From NCBI GenBank assembly GCA_036160575.1, contig JAYYDT010000088.1:1-7834 (forward strand): a stretch of DNA of 7,834 nt. Direction: 5' to 3'. The position numbers and the translations under genes are program-made. The DNA is from TMED26 sp002694075 (GTDB lineage Bacteria > Pseudomonadota > Alphaproteobacteria > Thalassobaculales > Thalassobaculaceae). Under the pieces are notes generated by a model that worked only from the letters and a program-made list of their open reading frames with translations, was not told the DNA's origin and searched no databases. Position 1 is the first letter of the stretch, and each line of letters begins with the position of its first letter. This document shows positions 1 through 7,111 of this stretch, piece after piece.

Positions 1-621
1 GTGGCGGTGATCCTCGCCAAGATCGGCCAAGTCCACGCCGCCAAGGTGTTGGCCACCTTGCCGGAAAACTTCTCGCTGGAGGTGGTCATGCGCATGCTGC
101 GCATGGAGGCGGTCGACAAAGAGGTCGAGAAGGATGTCGAACGGGTGTTGCGCACCGAGTTCATGTCCAACCTGGCGCGCAGCAATCAGCGCGACACGTT
201 TGAACTGATGGCCGATATTTTCAACAATTTCGACCGCACCACGGAAACCCGCTTCCTGTCGGCCCTGGATGAGCGCAGCAAGGATTCGGCGGAAAAAATC
301 CGCGCCCTGATGTTCACCTTCGACGATCTCATCAAGCTGGACGCGGCCGGCGTGCAGACCCTCATGCGCACGGTCGAAAAAGACAAGATGACCATGGCCC
401 TCAAGGGCGGGTCGGACGAGATGAAGGAGCTGTTCTTCTCCAACATGTCAGAACGCGCGTCCAAGCTGATGAAGGAAGATATGACGGCGATGGGGCCGGT
501 ACGCCTGAGCGAGGTCGAGCAGGCCCAGTTGGTCATGGTTCAAGCCACCAAAGACCTTATCGACCGCGGCGAAATCGTGATGACCAGCAGCGACGGCGGC
601 GCCGACGAAATGGTGGTGTGA
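1..621 (+). CDS. fliG: Flagellar motor switch protein FliG, 3' portion (5' end outside the window)
   Basis: FliG is a rotor (C-ring) protein that couples to the stator for torque and takes part in clockwise/counter-clockwise switching, on the cytoplasmic face of the MS-ring. The visible 206 residues begin inside the middle domain, just after where the family's EHPQ motif would sit, and include the whole C-terminal domain. Visible landmarks are the MFxF hinge (M104-F107, MFTF), followed by FDDLIKLD, the charged helix around residues 117-129, ALKGG at 133-137, the NMSERA segment (148-153) and the GPVRLSEVE segment (165-173). Full-length FliG is about 330-350 residues, so roughly 130 N-terminal residues lie upstream. 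The GTG at position 1 is therefore almost certainly an internal valine codon, not the start. The tail ends in a short acidic stretch. The gene stops flush against a convergent dioxygenase gene, so no flagellar gene follows directly. Confidence 0.95.
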   Translation: MAVILAKIGQVHAAKVLATLPENFSLEVVMRMLRMEAVDKEVEKDVERVLRTEFMSNLARSNQRDTFELMADIFNNFDRTTETRFLSALDERSKDSAEKIRALMFTFDDLIKLDAAGVQTLMRTVEKDKMTMALKGGSDEMKELFFSNMSERASKLMKEDMTAMGPVRLSEVEQAQLVMVQATKDLIDRGEIVMTSSDGGADEMVV

Positions 622-1443
622 TCACATCGCCGGCGGTGCGACCACCCCCGTGTTCGGGCCCGGGTCTTCGCCGACCACTTGCACCAACGGCCGCTTACCA
701 TAAGACACCAGGTGGCCGCTGGAATTGACCTTGTCCGGATAGCTGCGATCAAACAGCGAGACATGTGGCATGTAGCGGTAGACCAGGCCGGCCCGCCGCC
801 GCCCCGAGGTGTTGGCGTTGGAGCCGTGAATCATGTGCACATCGAAAAGCACCACCTGGCCCGGCGCCAAGCTGATATCGACGGCGCTGGCCGGATCGAA
901 ACGCGTCGGATCGACGGTCTGATCCAGCGCGATATTCGCGCCGTTGTCAAAAACATGGGGCAGCGGGCCTTGATGATGGGACCCCGGGATGAGGCGCAAA
1001 CCGCCGTTATCCGGTCCCGCCGGGTCAATGGCGATCCACACCGACACGGTCGCCATCGGGTTGATCGGCCAATAGTCCCCATCTTGGTGCCAGGGCAAAG
1101 CCATGCCGGTCGCCGCCGGCTTGCAGAATAATTGACTGCCCCACATCAGAACATTGTCGCCAACCACTTGGCGCAGCACCCTCCGCAGGCCGGGATCGGT
1201 GCCGAAGCGCAAAAAATCCGTATGCTGCTCGCCTTCAATCGGTTTGGTCGCGCCACCCGGCAAATGCGGGCACACCAACTGCTCCGGACGATGGTCGGGA
1301 TTGGCGGCCAAAATGGCGTCAACCGCGGCGTGCATCTCGGCGACGGCGGCATCGGAAAAACCCCAGGCCGGAACCACATAGCCTTGGGCGCGGTAGAATT
1401 CGATTTCAGCGGCGGTCAAGCCGGCCGGTTCGCTGGGGGCCAT
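622..1443 (-). CDS. Phytanoyl-CoA dioxygenase (PhyH) family Fe(II)/2-oxoglutarate-dependent oxygenase
   Basis: This 273-residue protein is a cytoplasmic non-haem iron oxygenase that would hydroxylate an unidentified substrate while decarboxylating 2-oxoglutarate. The iron ligands are visible: the HxD motif is H119-Q-D121 and the distal histidine is H206 (MIHGS). R217 lies 11 residues after H206, the same spacing as the 2-oxoglutarate-binding arginine in human PHYH, so it probably binds the cosubstrate. The family motif NGGLRLIPGSH spans N147-H156 approximately. The ATG at 1443 is chosen because AGGAGG lies 8 nt upstream and the protein then begins with the typical helix (LTAAEIEFYRAQGYVV); the open frame continues to 1749 but only as antisense of the next gene. 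It is transcribed away from the exonuclease gene and converges on fliG. The PhyH family includes EctD and many uncharacterised tailoring enzymes; context does not identify the substrate. Confidence 0.9.
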   Translation of the reverse strand: MAPSEPAGLTAAEIEFYRAQGYVVPAWGFSDAAVAEMHAAVDAILAANPDHRPEQLVCPHLPGGATKPIEGEQHTDFLRFGTDPGLRRVLRQVVGDNVLMWGSQLFCKPAATGMALPWHQDGDYWPINPMATVSVWIAIDPAGPDNGGLRLIPGSHHQGPLPHVFDNGANIALDQTVDPTRFDPASAVDISLAPGQVVLFDVHMIHGSNANTSGRRRAGLVYRYMPHVSLFDRSYPDKVNSSGHLVSYGKRPLVQVVGEDPGPNTGVVAPPAM

Positions 1444-1451
1444 GACGACAT

Positions 1452-1457
1452 CCTCCT
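1452..1457 (-). promoter_or_regulatory. Ribosome binding site of the PhyH-family gene
   Basis: On the minus strand AGGAGG sits 8 nt before the ATG at 1443. This perfect Shine-Dalgarno fixes the start and excludes the longer open frame that runs on to 1749. Confidence 0.8.
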
Positions 1458-1542
1458 CTCCGACGTGGTGGGGTGAGCTTATCACGCTCCAGGCGAGGCG
1501 CCCACACCGCTGGGTCGCCGTCCGTCCATGGCCGCTGGGCGG

Positions 1543-1571
1543 TTGTCCGCAGGCGGCGATTTCGCTACAAA
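1543..1571 (+). promoter_or_regulatory. Candidate sigma70-type promoter for the RNase D-like gene
   Basis: TTGTCC (1543-1548) and TACAAA (1566-1571) are separated by 17 bp. Each matches four of six consensus positions (TTGACA, TATAAT). Transcription would begin near 1578, giving a leader of about 30 nt before the ATG at 1610. The site lies in the divergent spacer between the dioxygenase and exonuclease genes. The prediction rests on sequence only; the spacing is ideal but the hexamers are imperfect. Confidence 0.4.
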
Positions 1572-1598
1572 GCGCCAAGCAGCGTGGACACCGCAGCC

Positions 1599-1604
1599 AA
1601 GGAG
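1599..1604 (+). promoter_or_regulatory. Ribosome binding site of the RNase D-like gene
   Basis: AAGGAG lies 5 nt before the ATG at 1610. It decides between this start and an upstream in-frame ATG at 1442 that would add 56 residues of unlikely sequence overlapping the divergent promoter region. Confidence 0.75.
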
Positions 1605-1609
1605 CCGGA

Positions 1610-2221
1610 ATGACCATTACCCTGCACGATGGCGATTTGCCGGCCAACCTCGACCTCGGCGCGGTGGTGGCGGTGGACAGTGAAACCATGGGCTTGCGCC
1701 CGGAACGCGACCGCCTATGCGTGGTCCAGCTGTCATCTGGGGACGGCACGGCCCATCTGGTGCGGTTCGAAAAGGGGCGCTATGAGGCGCCTCATCTCAG
1801 CGCGCTTCTGAGCGACCCTGCGCGGCTTAAACTATTTCACTACGCCCGTTTCGACGTCGCCGTTATGCGCGCCTATTTAGGCGTCGAGACCGGCCCGGTG
1901 TATTGCACCAAGATCGCCTCGAAACTGGTTCGCACCTATACCGACCGCCACGGCCTCAAGGACCTATGCCGCGAATTGCTGAATATCGACATTTCAAAAC
2001 AGCAGCAATCCTCGGATTGGGGCGCGCCCGAGCTCTCGCCGGAACAGCTCGCGTACGCGGCGGCCGACGTCCTGCATTTGCATAAACTGCACGCCCGTTT
2101 AGACGCCATGTTGCAACGCGAGGGCCGCCGCGAAATCGCACAGGCGTGTTTCGATTTTCTGCCGACCCGCGCGGCTCTGGACCTCATCGGCTATCCGGAC
2201 AGCGATATCTTCGCCCATTAA
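1610..2221 (+). CDS. Ribonuclease D-like 3'-5' exonuclease (single DEDDy domain)
   Basis: This 203-residue protein is a cytoplasmic DEDDy-type 3'-5' exonuclease, expected to trim RNA 3' ends with two metal ions. Exo I is D23-S-E25 in VAVDSETMGL, Exo II contains D82 in FHYARFDVAVM, and Exo III is Y149-x3-D153 in AYAAADVLHLH. These supply all four acidic metal ligands and the tyrosine. E. coli RNase D is about 375 residues and carries two HRDC domains; this protein ends after the nuclease fold, as in the short alphaproteobacterial RNase D-like proteins commonly found upstream of lptC. The start at 1610 is supported by AAGGAG five bases upstream. It is followed by a 140-bp gap before lptC, so cotranscription with the lpt genes is possible but not shown. 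Whether it acts on tRNA precursors or other RNA cannot be read from the sequence. Confidence 0.88.
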   Translation: MTITLHDGDLPANLDLGAVVAVDSETMGLRPERDRLCVVQLSSGDGTAHLVRFEKGRYEAPHLSALLSDPARLKLFHYARFDVAVMRAYLGVETGPVYCTKIASKLVRTYTDRHGLKDLCRELLNIDISKQQQSSDWGAPELSPEQLAYAAADVLHLHKLHARLDAMLQREGRREIAQACFDFLPTRAALDLIGYPDSDIFAH

Positions 2222-2251
2222 CGGCCCGTCGCGGCTTGACCGTGGCGACAT

Positions 2252-2271
2252 GGCCCGCGATGATGCGGGTC
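2252..2271 (+). other. Small GC-rich hairpin between the exonuclease gene and lptC
   Basis: CCCGC (2254-2258) and GCGGG (2265-2269) form a perfect stem around a 6-nt loop (GATGAT). It can be extended by one G-U and one G-C pair to 2252/2271. It lies about 30 nt after the exonuclease stop. There is no following T-run, so it is at best a weak terminator or a processing structure. Confidence 0.3.
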
Positions 2272-2323
2272 TGCGCATTTGACAAGCAAAGATCGGACCA
2301 ATTCGTGCTACTCTGCGGGACCC

Positions 2324-2365
2324 ATGAGCGATGAGGCCAGCATGACCGCCGGCAAATTCCCGTGA
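2324..2365 (+). other. 13-codon upstream ORF overlapping the lptC start
   Basis: ATG at 2324 opens a frame encoding MSDEASMTAGKFP that ends at TGA 2363-2365. The stop overlaps the GTG used for lptC (GTGA), in the arrangement of translationally coupled genes. A second ATG at 2342 lies in the same frame. It may be a leader peptide coupling translation to lptC, or the true N-terminus of LptC separated by a 1-nt deletion near CCC at 2359-2361. No strong Shine-Dalgarno precedes either ATG. Confidence 0.3.
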
Positions 2366-3048
2366 CCTCCGCACCCGACGCGGTGGTCGAAAGCGGCCAG
2401 GGCGCGCGCCAAGCGCGCCGCGCGCGCGGTTTGCGCCGGCGCCGTGTCCGCGATAGCGGGCGCGCCAGCACCACCGTGTCGGTTATGAAGGTGCTTTTGC
2501 CAGCTTGCGTCATTGGCATGTTGCTGGTGGTTCTGGCCTGGCCGCAAATCCTGAAGGTGGAGGAAAACTACACCATCGCCACGGTGCCGGTCGGCAGCGC
2601 CGAGGTGAGTGATTTGACGATGACGAACCCCCGCTTCATCGGGGTTGACGCGAACGGCCAAAATTTCGAGATGACCGCCGCCAGCGCCCAACAGCAAAGT
2701 AAAGATTCGCCATTGGTCACGTTGGCCGCGCCGAAAGCCGACATCGGGTTGAAAAGCGGCGATTGGCTGGCCCTTAGCGCCCGTAAAGGCGTTTATGATC
2801 GAATCAGCAAAACCGCCAAATTCGCAGGCACGGTGACCATCTACCGCGATGACGGCTATATTTTTGAGACGAACGCTCTCAAAGTCGACCTTGCCGCCGG
2901 CACCGCCGCCAGTAACCAAAAAGTGACCGCCAGCGGCCCCTTGGGGCAGGCCAGCGCGGAGGGCATTCGCCTGCGAAAACGCGGCCAGCACATCACCTTG
3001 ACCGGTCGCGCGAAAATCATTCTGGCGGCGCCGGAGACCGCGCGATGA
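2362..3048 (+). CDS. lptC: LPS export system protein LptC (bitopic inner-membrane component)
   Basis: LptC anchors the periplasmic bridge to the LptB2FG transporter and passes lipopolysaccharide to LptA. The 228-residue product has an arginine-rich cytosolic leader (residues 16-34, including RRRR), one transmembrane segment at about 43-64 (MKVLLPACVIGMLL...), then a periplasmic region of short beta-strand repeats typical of the LptC/DUF1239 fold. Relevant segments include NPRFIGVDANGQNFEMTA (89-106), ARKGVYD (140-146) and FETNALKVDL (168-177). E. coli LptC is 191 residues; the extra length is mostly the N-terminal leader. Identification is by topology, fold pattern and position immediately before lptA and lptB. 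The start is uncertain: GTG at 2362 has no good Shine-Dalgarno and overlaps the stop of a short upstream ORF. The stop overlaps the lptA start by 4 nt (ATGA), implying coupled translation. Confidence 0.88.
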   Translation: MTSAPDAVVESGQGARQARRARGLRRRRVRDSGRASTTVSVMKVLLPACVIGMLLVVLAWPQILKVEENYTIATVPVGSAEVSDLTMTNPRFIGVDANGQNFEMTAASAQQQSKDSPLVTLAAPKADIGLKSGDWLALSARKGVYDRISKTAKFAGTVTIYRDDGYIFETNALKVDLAAGTAASNQKVTASGPLGQASAEGIRLRKRGQHITLTGRAKIILAAPETAR

Positions 3049-3869
3049 GGCGGGCGATTCACCTCTGGCGCCACGGCCTCGCGGCGACGCTGTTGGTTTT
3101 GGCGATTGGCGCCCCCGTCCAGGGCCAGGCGCCCACGCTGAGCCAAGACACACGAAATGGCCCGATCACCATTGAAGCCACCAACGGCATCGAATGGTCG
3201 CGGGTCGATAAAACCTATATCGCGCGCGGTCAGGCCGTGGCCCGCCGCGGCGACCTGGCGGTGCGGGCCGAAACGCTAACCGCGCGCTACCGCGAAACCG
3301 CCACGGAACAGCCGGAAATTTTCAAAATCGAAGCGGTCGGCGGGGTGGTGTTGGTGTCTCCACGGGAGCGGGTGGAAGGCGCGCGCGGCGTCTACGACGT
3401 CGATCGCGCGATGGTCAAACTAACCGGTAAAGGCCTGCGATTTACCAGCGGCGAGCATGTCATCACCGCTCGCGACAGCCTGGAATATTGGCGGGCCAAG
3501 GAATTGGCGGTGGCCCGCGGCGCGGCCAAAGTCGTCCGCGCCCAGCAGAGCTTACGCGCCGATCAATTGACCGCCCACTTCCGCGAGACTGAAGGTGCCA
3601 TGTCCTTGGCCCTGGTCGAAGCCACCGGCGGCGTGATCATTCAAACCCGTGATGAAATCGCCCGCGGCAGCCGGGGCGTGTATAACGCGACAACGGAAAA
3701 GGCCATCCTCAGCGGCGATGTGCGCATCACGCGGGGCCAAAATCAATTGAACGGCGCGCGCGCCGAAGTCGACTTCAAAACCGGCGTCAGCCGCATGCTC
3801 GCCGACGGCGACAAGGGCCGCGTCAAAGGTTTGCTAACCCCTGAAGACAAAGCGCGGGCAAAGCAATGA
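3045..3869 (+). CDS. lptA: LPS export periplasmic protein LptA (OstA-type, internally duplicated)
   Basis: LptA forms the periplasmic beta-jellyroll bridge that carries lipopolysaccharide from LptC to LptD. The 274-residue product starts at the ATG overlapping the lptC stop. It has a Sec signal peptide (basic MRRAIHLWRH, hydrophobic core at 11-22, likely cleavage after QGQA at 29). The mature part begins with the family-type segment GPITIEATNGIEW (39-51). E. coli LptA is 185 residues. The extra length is explained by two similar halves, residues 49-128 and 146-224: both contain an ARG turn, a TLTARYRET/QLTAHFRET segment, an E-A-x-G-G-V strand and a RGVY turn. A charged tail follows from about 252. 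The gene is 24 bp upstream of lptB. OstA-repeat identity is secure; how the duplicated copy assembles is inference. Confidence 0.9.
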   Translation: MRRAIHLWRHGLAATLLVLAIGAPVQGQAPTLSQDTRNGPITIEATNGIEWSRVDKTYIARGQAVARRGDLAVRAETLTARYRETATEQPEIFKIEAVGGVVLVSPRERVEGARGVYDVDRAMVKLTGKGLRFTSGEHVITARDSLEYWRAKELAVARGAAKVVRAQQSLRADQLTAHFRETEGAMSLALVEATGGVIIQTRDEIARGSRGVYNATTEKAILSGDVRITRGQNQLNGARAEVDFKTGVSRMLADGDKGRVKGLLTPEDKARAKQ

Positions 3870-3893
3870 CGCGCGAAAAAAGGATTTCCTGAC

Positions 3894-4670
3894 ATGGCCG
3901 AACGCGACGCCACCGCAAACCAAAGCGCCCCTCGGGTGGTCGCCGGCGCGCGTGGCCTGGAAGTCCACAAAATTGGCAAACGGTATCGCCGTCGCCCGGT
4001 TTTGCGGGATGTTAGCATTGAGGTGAAGCGGGGCGAGGCGGTCGGCCTGCTCGGACCGAATGGCGCCGGCAAAACAACCTGTTTTTACATCATTACCGGC
4101 TTGATCACCGCCGATTACGGCGAGGTTTTGGTCGATGGCGCGTCTGTCACGCATTTACCGATGTACCGCCGTGCCCGCCTTGGGATTGGGTACCTACCGC
4201 AGGAAACCTCGATTTTCCGCGGGCTCACCGTGGCCGAGAATATCATGGCGGTGCTGGAAGCGACCGAACCCGTCGCCGCCCAGCGCAACATCATGTTGGA
4301 GGATTTGCTGGCCGAGTTCTCTCTCAGTCACTTGCGGGAGGCGCCGGCGATGGCCCTTTCCGGCGGTGAACGGCGGCGGGTTGAAATCGCCCGCGCGTTG
4401 GCCTCGCAGCCAAATTACATCCTGCTCGATGAGCCGTTGGCCGGGATCGATCCCATCGCGGTGTCCGACATCCGCGATTTGATCGCTCATTTGAAAGATC
4501 GCGGTATTGGTGTCCTTATCACCGACCACAATGTGCGCGACACCCTCGATATCGTCGACCGCGCCTATATTCTTCACGACGGCGCCATCCTTATGGAAGG
4601 GCCGCCGGCGGAGATTGTCGCCCATAGCGATGTGCGCCGCGTCTATCTCGGCGAACGTTTTAATTTATAG
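3894..4670 (+). CDS. lptB: LPS export ABC transporter ATP-binding protein LptB
   Basis: LptB is the cytoplasmic ATPase dimer that powers LptFG extraction of lipopolysaccharide from the inner membrane. All ABC motifs are intact in the 258 residues: Walker A GPNGAGKT (54-61), Q-loop Q103 in YLPQETSIFRGLT, signature LSGGERRR (155-162), Walker B YILLDE (175-180) and the switch histidine H212 in ITDHNV. The C-terminus VYLGERFNL matches the conserved LptB tail (VYLGE-x-F-x-L), which separates it from branched-chain amino acid LivF/LivG ATPases. There are about 20 extra N-terminal residues compared with the 241-residue E. coli protein. AAAAGGA at 3877-3883, 10 nt before the ATG, supports the start. 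It lies 24 bp after lptA and 23 bp before rpoN, so it is almost certainly in one operon with them. Confidence 0.97.
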   Translation: MAERDATANQSAPRVVAGARGLEVHKIGKRYRRRPVLRDVSIEVKRGEAVGLLGPNGAGKTTCFYIITGLITADYGEVLVDGASVTHLPMYRRARLGIGYLPQETSIFRGLTVAENIMAVLEATEPVAAQRNIMLEDLLAEFSLSHLREAPAMALSGGERRRVEIARALASQPNYILLDEPLAGIDPIAVSDIRDLIAHLKDRGIGVLITDHNVRDTLDIVDRAYILHDGAILMEGPPAEIVAHSDVRRVYLGERFNL

Positions 4671-4693
4671 CGCGCGAGGGAGGCGGAACGCTC

Positions 4694-6223
4694 GTGGCGC
4701 TGACTCAACGATTAGACGTTCGCCAGGCCCAGGGCCTGGTCATGACGCCACAGTTGCAGCAAGCGATCAAACTGCTGCAGTTGAATAATCAGGAGTTGGC
4801 CGCCTATGTGGATGGCGAGGTCGAGCAAAATCCGTTTCTCGACAAAGACGAAGGCGACGGCTCGGCGATGGCCGAAGCCTTGCCCGCTGACACGCCCGCG
4901 CGTGACGAGGAAACCGCGCCGGAATCCTGGGACGGCGACGGCTTCGAGCGCGATACCTTCGATGCAACCTCGGCGGTCACGGTGCCGGCCAGCAATGACG
5001 ACCCGGGCGATGTCGACTACGACAATCAATGGAGTAGCGCCTCGACCAGCGATAGCGGCGGCGACCTGGCCAACTGGCGCGAACGGGCCGGCGGTTTCGA
5101 TGACGACAGCCTCACGCTGGATCAAACACTCGCCGCCGGTGTCAGCCTACGTGACCATCTGCTGAACCAGTTGACCCTTGAGACGGCCGAACCGGGGCAA
5201 CGCCTGATTGGCCTCCATTTGATCGAAATGGTCGATGACGCCGGCTATTTAAGCGGTGAGCTTGATGACGTGGCCGACCAATTAGGCTGTTCACGGGAGG
5301 AGGTCGACGCGGTCCTCGCCCGGGTGCAGCGCTTCGACCCCCCGGGAATCATGGCGCGTAGCCTGGCCGAGTGTTTGGCCAATCAGTTGCGCGACCGCAA
5401 CCGCTTCGACCCGGCGATGGCGGCCCTGCTCGACAATCTCGATCTTTTGGCGAAGCGTGACCTGGCCGGGCTGAAACGGCTGTGCGGCGTCGATCAAGAG
5501 GAATTAACCGAGATGATCGTCGAGATCCGCGCCCTTGACCCCAAGCCGGGCGAAAGTTTTCTACCCGCCGGCGATGACGCGGTCAGCCCCGATGTCCTCA
5601 TGCGTGCCCGGCCCGACGGCACATGGCAGATCGAATTGAACACCGACAACCTACCGCGGGTTTTGGTCAACAACGCCTATTTGGCGCAAGTGTCGCGCCG
5701 TGGCGCGAGCAAAGAGGACCGCAGTTACATTAACCAATGCCAGCAATCGGCCAACTGGCTGGTCAAAGCCTTACACCAACGGGCGACGACGATTTTAAAA
5801 GTCTCAACGGAAATCGTTCGCCAGCAGGAAGGCTTTTTCCTGTACGGCGTGCGCTACCTCAAACCTTTGGTCCTGCGCGATATCGCCGAGGCCATCGAAA
5901 TGCACGAAAGCACTGTCAGCCGAGTCACCTCGAATAAATTCATCGCGACGCCGCGCGGCATGTTCGAACTAAAGTATTTTTTCACCGCCGCCATCGCCAG
6001 CGCCGAGGGCGGCGGCGCCATTTCGGCCGAGGCTGTGCGCACCCGTATCAAGGCTCTGATCGACGCGGAATCCCCGAAAAAAATCCTTTCCGACGACAAA
6101 TTGGTCGAAATGTTGCAAGGCGAAGGGATCGATATCGCCCGCCGAACCGTCGCCAAATACCGCGAAGCGATGCGCATTCCGTCCTCGGTTCAGCGCCGCC
6201 GCGAGAAAGCCATCCACCTTTAG
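4694..6223 (+). CDS. rpoN: RNA polymerase sigma-54 factor RpoN
   Basis: Sigma54 directs RNA polymerase to -24/-12 promoters that need AAA+ activators, commonly for nitrogen and flagellar genes. The 509-residue product has the glutamine/leucine-rich region I (residues 1-50, with VMTPQLQQAIKLLQL at 16-30). This is followed by an acidic region II (51-140: 25 acidic against 5 basic residues), the core-binding domain (about 145-330) and the DNA-binding domain with a helix-turn-helix at about 394-416. The RpoN box ARRTVAKYRE is at 482-491. The start is GTG 4694, preceded by GGGAGG at 4678-4683; the protein then begins MALTQRLDVRQAQ as in relatives. The gene is 23 bp after lptB, the usual arrangement. 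Its TAG stop overlaps the TAA of the convergent LytTR gene, so the usual hpf and ptsN neighbours do not follow. Confidence 0.97.
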   Translation: MALTQRLDVRQAQGLVMTPQLQQAIKLLQLNNQELAAYVDGEVEQNPFLDKDEGDGSAMAEALPADTPARDEETAPESWDGDGFERDTFDATSAVTVPASNDDPGDVDYDNQWSSASTSDSGGDLANWRERAGGFDDDSLTLDQTLAAGVSLRDHLLNQLTLETAEPGQRLIGLHLIEMVDDAGYLSGELDDVADQLGCSREEVDAVLARVQRFDPPGIMARSLAECLANQLRDRNRFDPAMAALLDNLDLLAKRDLAGLKRLCGVDQEELTEMIVEIRALDPKPGESFLPAGDDAVSPDVLMRARPDGTWQIELNTDNLPRVLVNNAYLAQVSRRGASKEDRSYINQCQQSANWLVKALHQRATTILKVSTEIVRQQEGFFLYGVRYLKPLVLRDIAEAIEMHESTVSRVTSNKFIATPRGMFELKYFFTAAIASAEGGGAISAEAVRTRIKALIDAESPKKILSDDKLVEMLQGEGIDIARRTVAKYREAMRIPSSVQRRREKAIHL

Positions 6224-7032
6224 CCACGCGGCGGCCCGAGGCGCGCTTTGACGGCTTTGGCGTAGCCGCGGCTGACCGGCACTTCCACACCGTTGTCCAA
6301 GCGGATAGCCAGACGCCCCCGGTGGCGGATCAGCGCGGCGACGTGAGACCACGCCACCCAATGCGAGCGGTGAACCCGCCCGCCCAAAGACGCCGGCAAA
6401 CTCGCCAAGGCGTCGGTGAAGCGCATCAGAACCAAATCGCGCCCGGTGGCCGTCGTCACCTCGATGTAATGGTCTCGCATGCGCAGATGGACCAAATCGC
6501 CACCGATGTGCGGGGGTAAGCGGGCGAAAAACGTGTCTTGCCCACCATCCGGCCGATCAACCACCATCGCCGCCATGGTTTGGCGTTGGCGGATCGGTGT
6601 CACCACCGCCGAGACCGCCAGGCCAATAGTCAATGCGTAAAAATAAATCTCGACCAACGACAGCGCCGCCCGGCGCGCAGGAAGCAACCACCCCTCAAGC
6701 GACCACACAGTCGCGACGATGATCGCCGCAACCACCAGATTGGCGCCGACCACAAACGCCACGACCGCCGACCGCCGCCAGGACCGACCGGTCAAGGTCA
6801 ATTCCAACGCCGCGGCTAAAAACAGCCAGGGCACGCCGACGCAGATCGCCCAATACAGCGTCCGCCAGGGCCAGGTCAGTGCCCCAAAAGTCCCAAACGG
6901 GCCGGAAATCGCCATCACCGCCGTCGTCACCCCATAGGCGGCGAAATGCCAACCCCAGATTTTAACCGCCGAAAGATTGGTCGATTGACGCTTCGCCAAA
7001 CGCAGGTTTGGGGGAATTGACGAAAATTTCAT
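6220..7032 (-). CDS. Membrane-anchored LytTR-family DNA-binding regulator
   Basis: This 270-residue protein (ATG at 7032; a GTG at 7041 would add three residues) combines an N-terminal membrane region with a C-terminal LytTR DNA-binding domain. Counting from the GTG, four hydrophobic segments lie at about 28-52, 61-83, 92-113 and 128-149. They are followed by a short cytosolic linker and the LytTR domain at about 171-267. Typical LytTR segments are HLRMRDHYIEV (185-195), VHRSHWVAW (223-231) and VPVSRGY (254-260). There is no receiver domain or histidine kinase, so it would act as a one-component sensor-regulator sensing through the membrane part; the signal is unknown. Neither start has a strong Shine-Dalgarno. 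It is divergent from the DUF2141/carotenoid-oxygenase pair and may regulate it, which is inference from position. It overlaps the rpoN end by 4 bp. Confidence 0.88.
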   Translation of the reverse strand: MKFSSIPPNLRLAKRQSTNLSAVKIWGWHFAAYGVTTAVMAISGPFGTFGALTWPWRTLYWAICVGVPWLFLAAALELTLTGRSWRRSAVVAFVVGANLVVAAIIVATVWSLEGWLLPARRAALSLVEIYFYALTIGLAVSAVVTPIRQRQTMAAMVVDRPDGGQDTFFARLPPHIGGDLVHLRMRDHYIEVTTATGRDLVLMRFTDALASLPASLGGRVHRSHWVAWSHVAALIRHRGRLAIRLDNGVEVPVSRGYAKAVKARLGPPRG

Positions 7033-7095
7033 ACGGCTCACGAAAGCTCGCTGGTCAACACGGCATGCCAGTTTATCAATGCCATCTCACACGTC

Positions 7096-7104
7096 AAAAG
7101 GGAG
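7096..7104 (+). promoter_or_regulatory. Ribosome binding site of the DUF2141 gene
   Basis: AAAAGGGAG lies 7 nt before the ATG at 7112. It selects this ATG over an in-frame ATG at 7079, and gives a protein beginning with a plausible signal peptide. The 79-bp divergent spacer (7033-7111) must hold control elements for both flanking genes, but I could not identify a convincing promoter in it. Confidence 0.65.
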
Positions 7105-7111
7105 TGTTGAC

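Noticed and set aside
679..1476. Plus-strand open frames opposite the PhyH-family gene
   Set aside because: The minus-strand frame carries the complete HxD...H motif set and a perfect ribosome binding site; the plus-strand products are Arg/His-rich shadows.
1444..1749. N-terminal extension of the PhyH-family protein to an ATG at 1749
   Set aside because: The extension is antisense to the exonuclease gene and its promoter region, has no family character, and the internal ATG at 1443 has a perfect Shine-Dalgarno.
2279..2314. Perfect TTGACA (2279-2284) as a promoter for lptC
   Set aside because: The only -10-like element nearby (TACTCT at 2309-2314) is 24 bp away; no acceptable hexamer lies at 16-18 bp, so the box may be chance.
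2308..3153. Long open frame on the minus strand (281 codons) across lptC
   Set aside because: It is antisense to lptC and the start of lptA, has a low-complexity Gly/Arg/Ala-rich product with no recognisable motifs, and is typical of GC-rich shadow frames.
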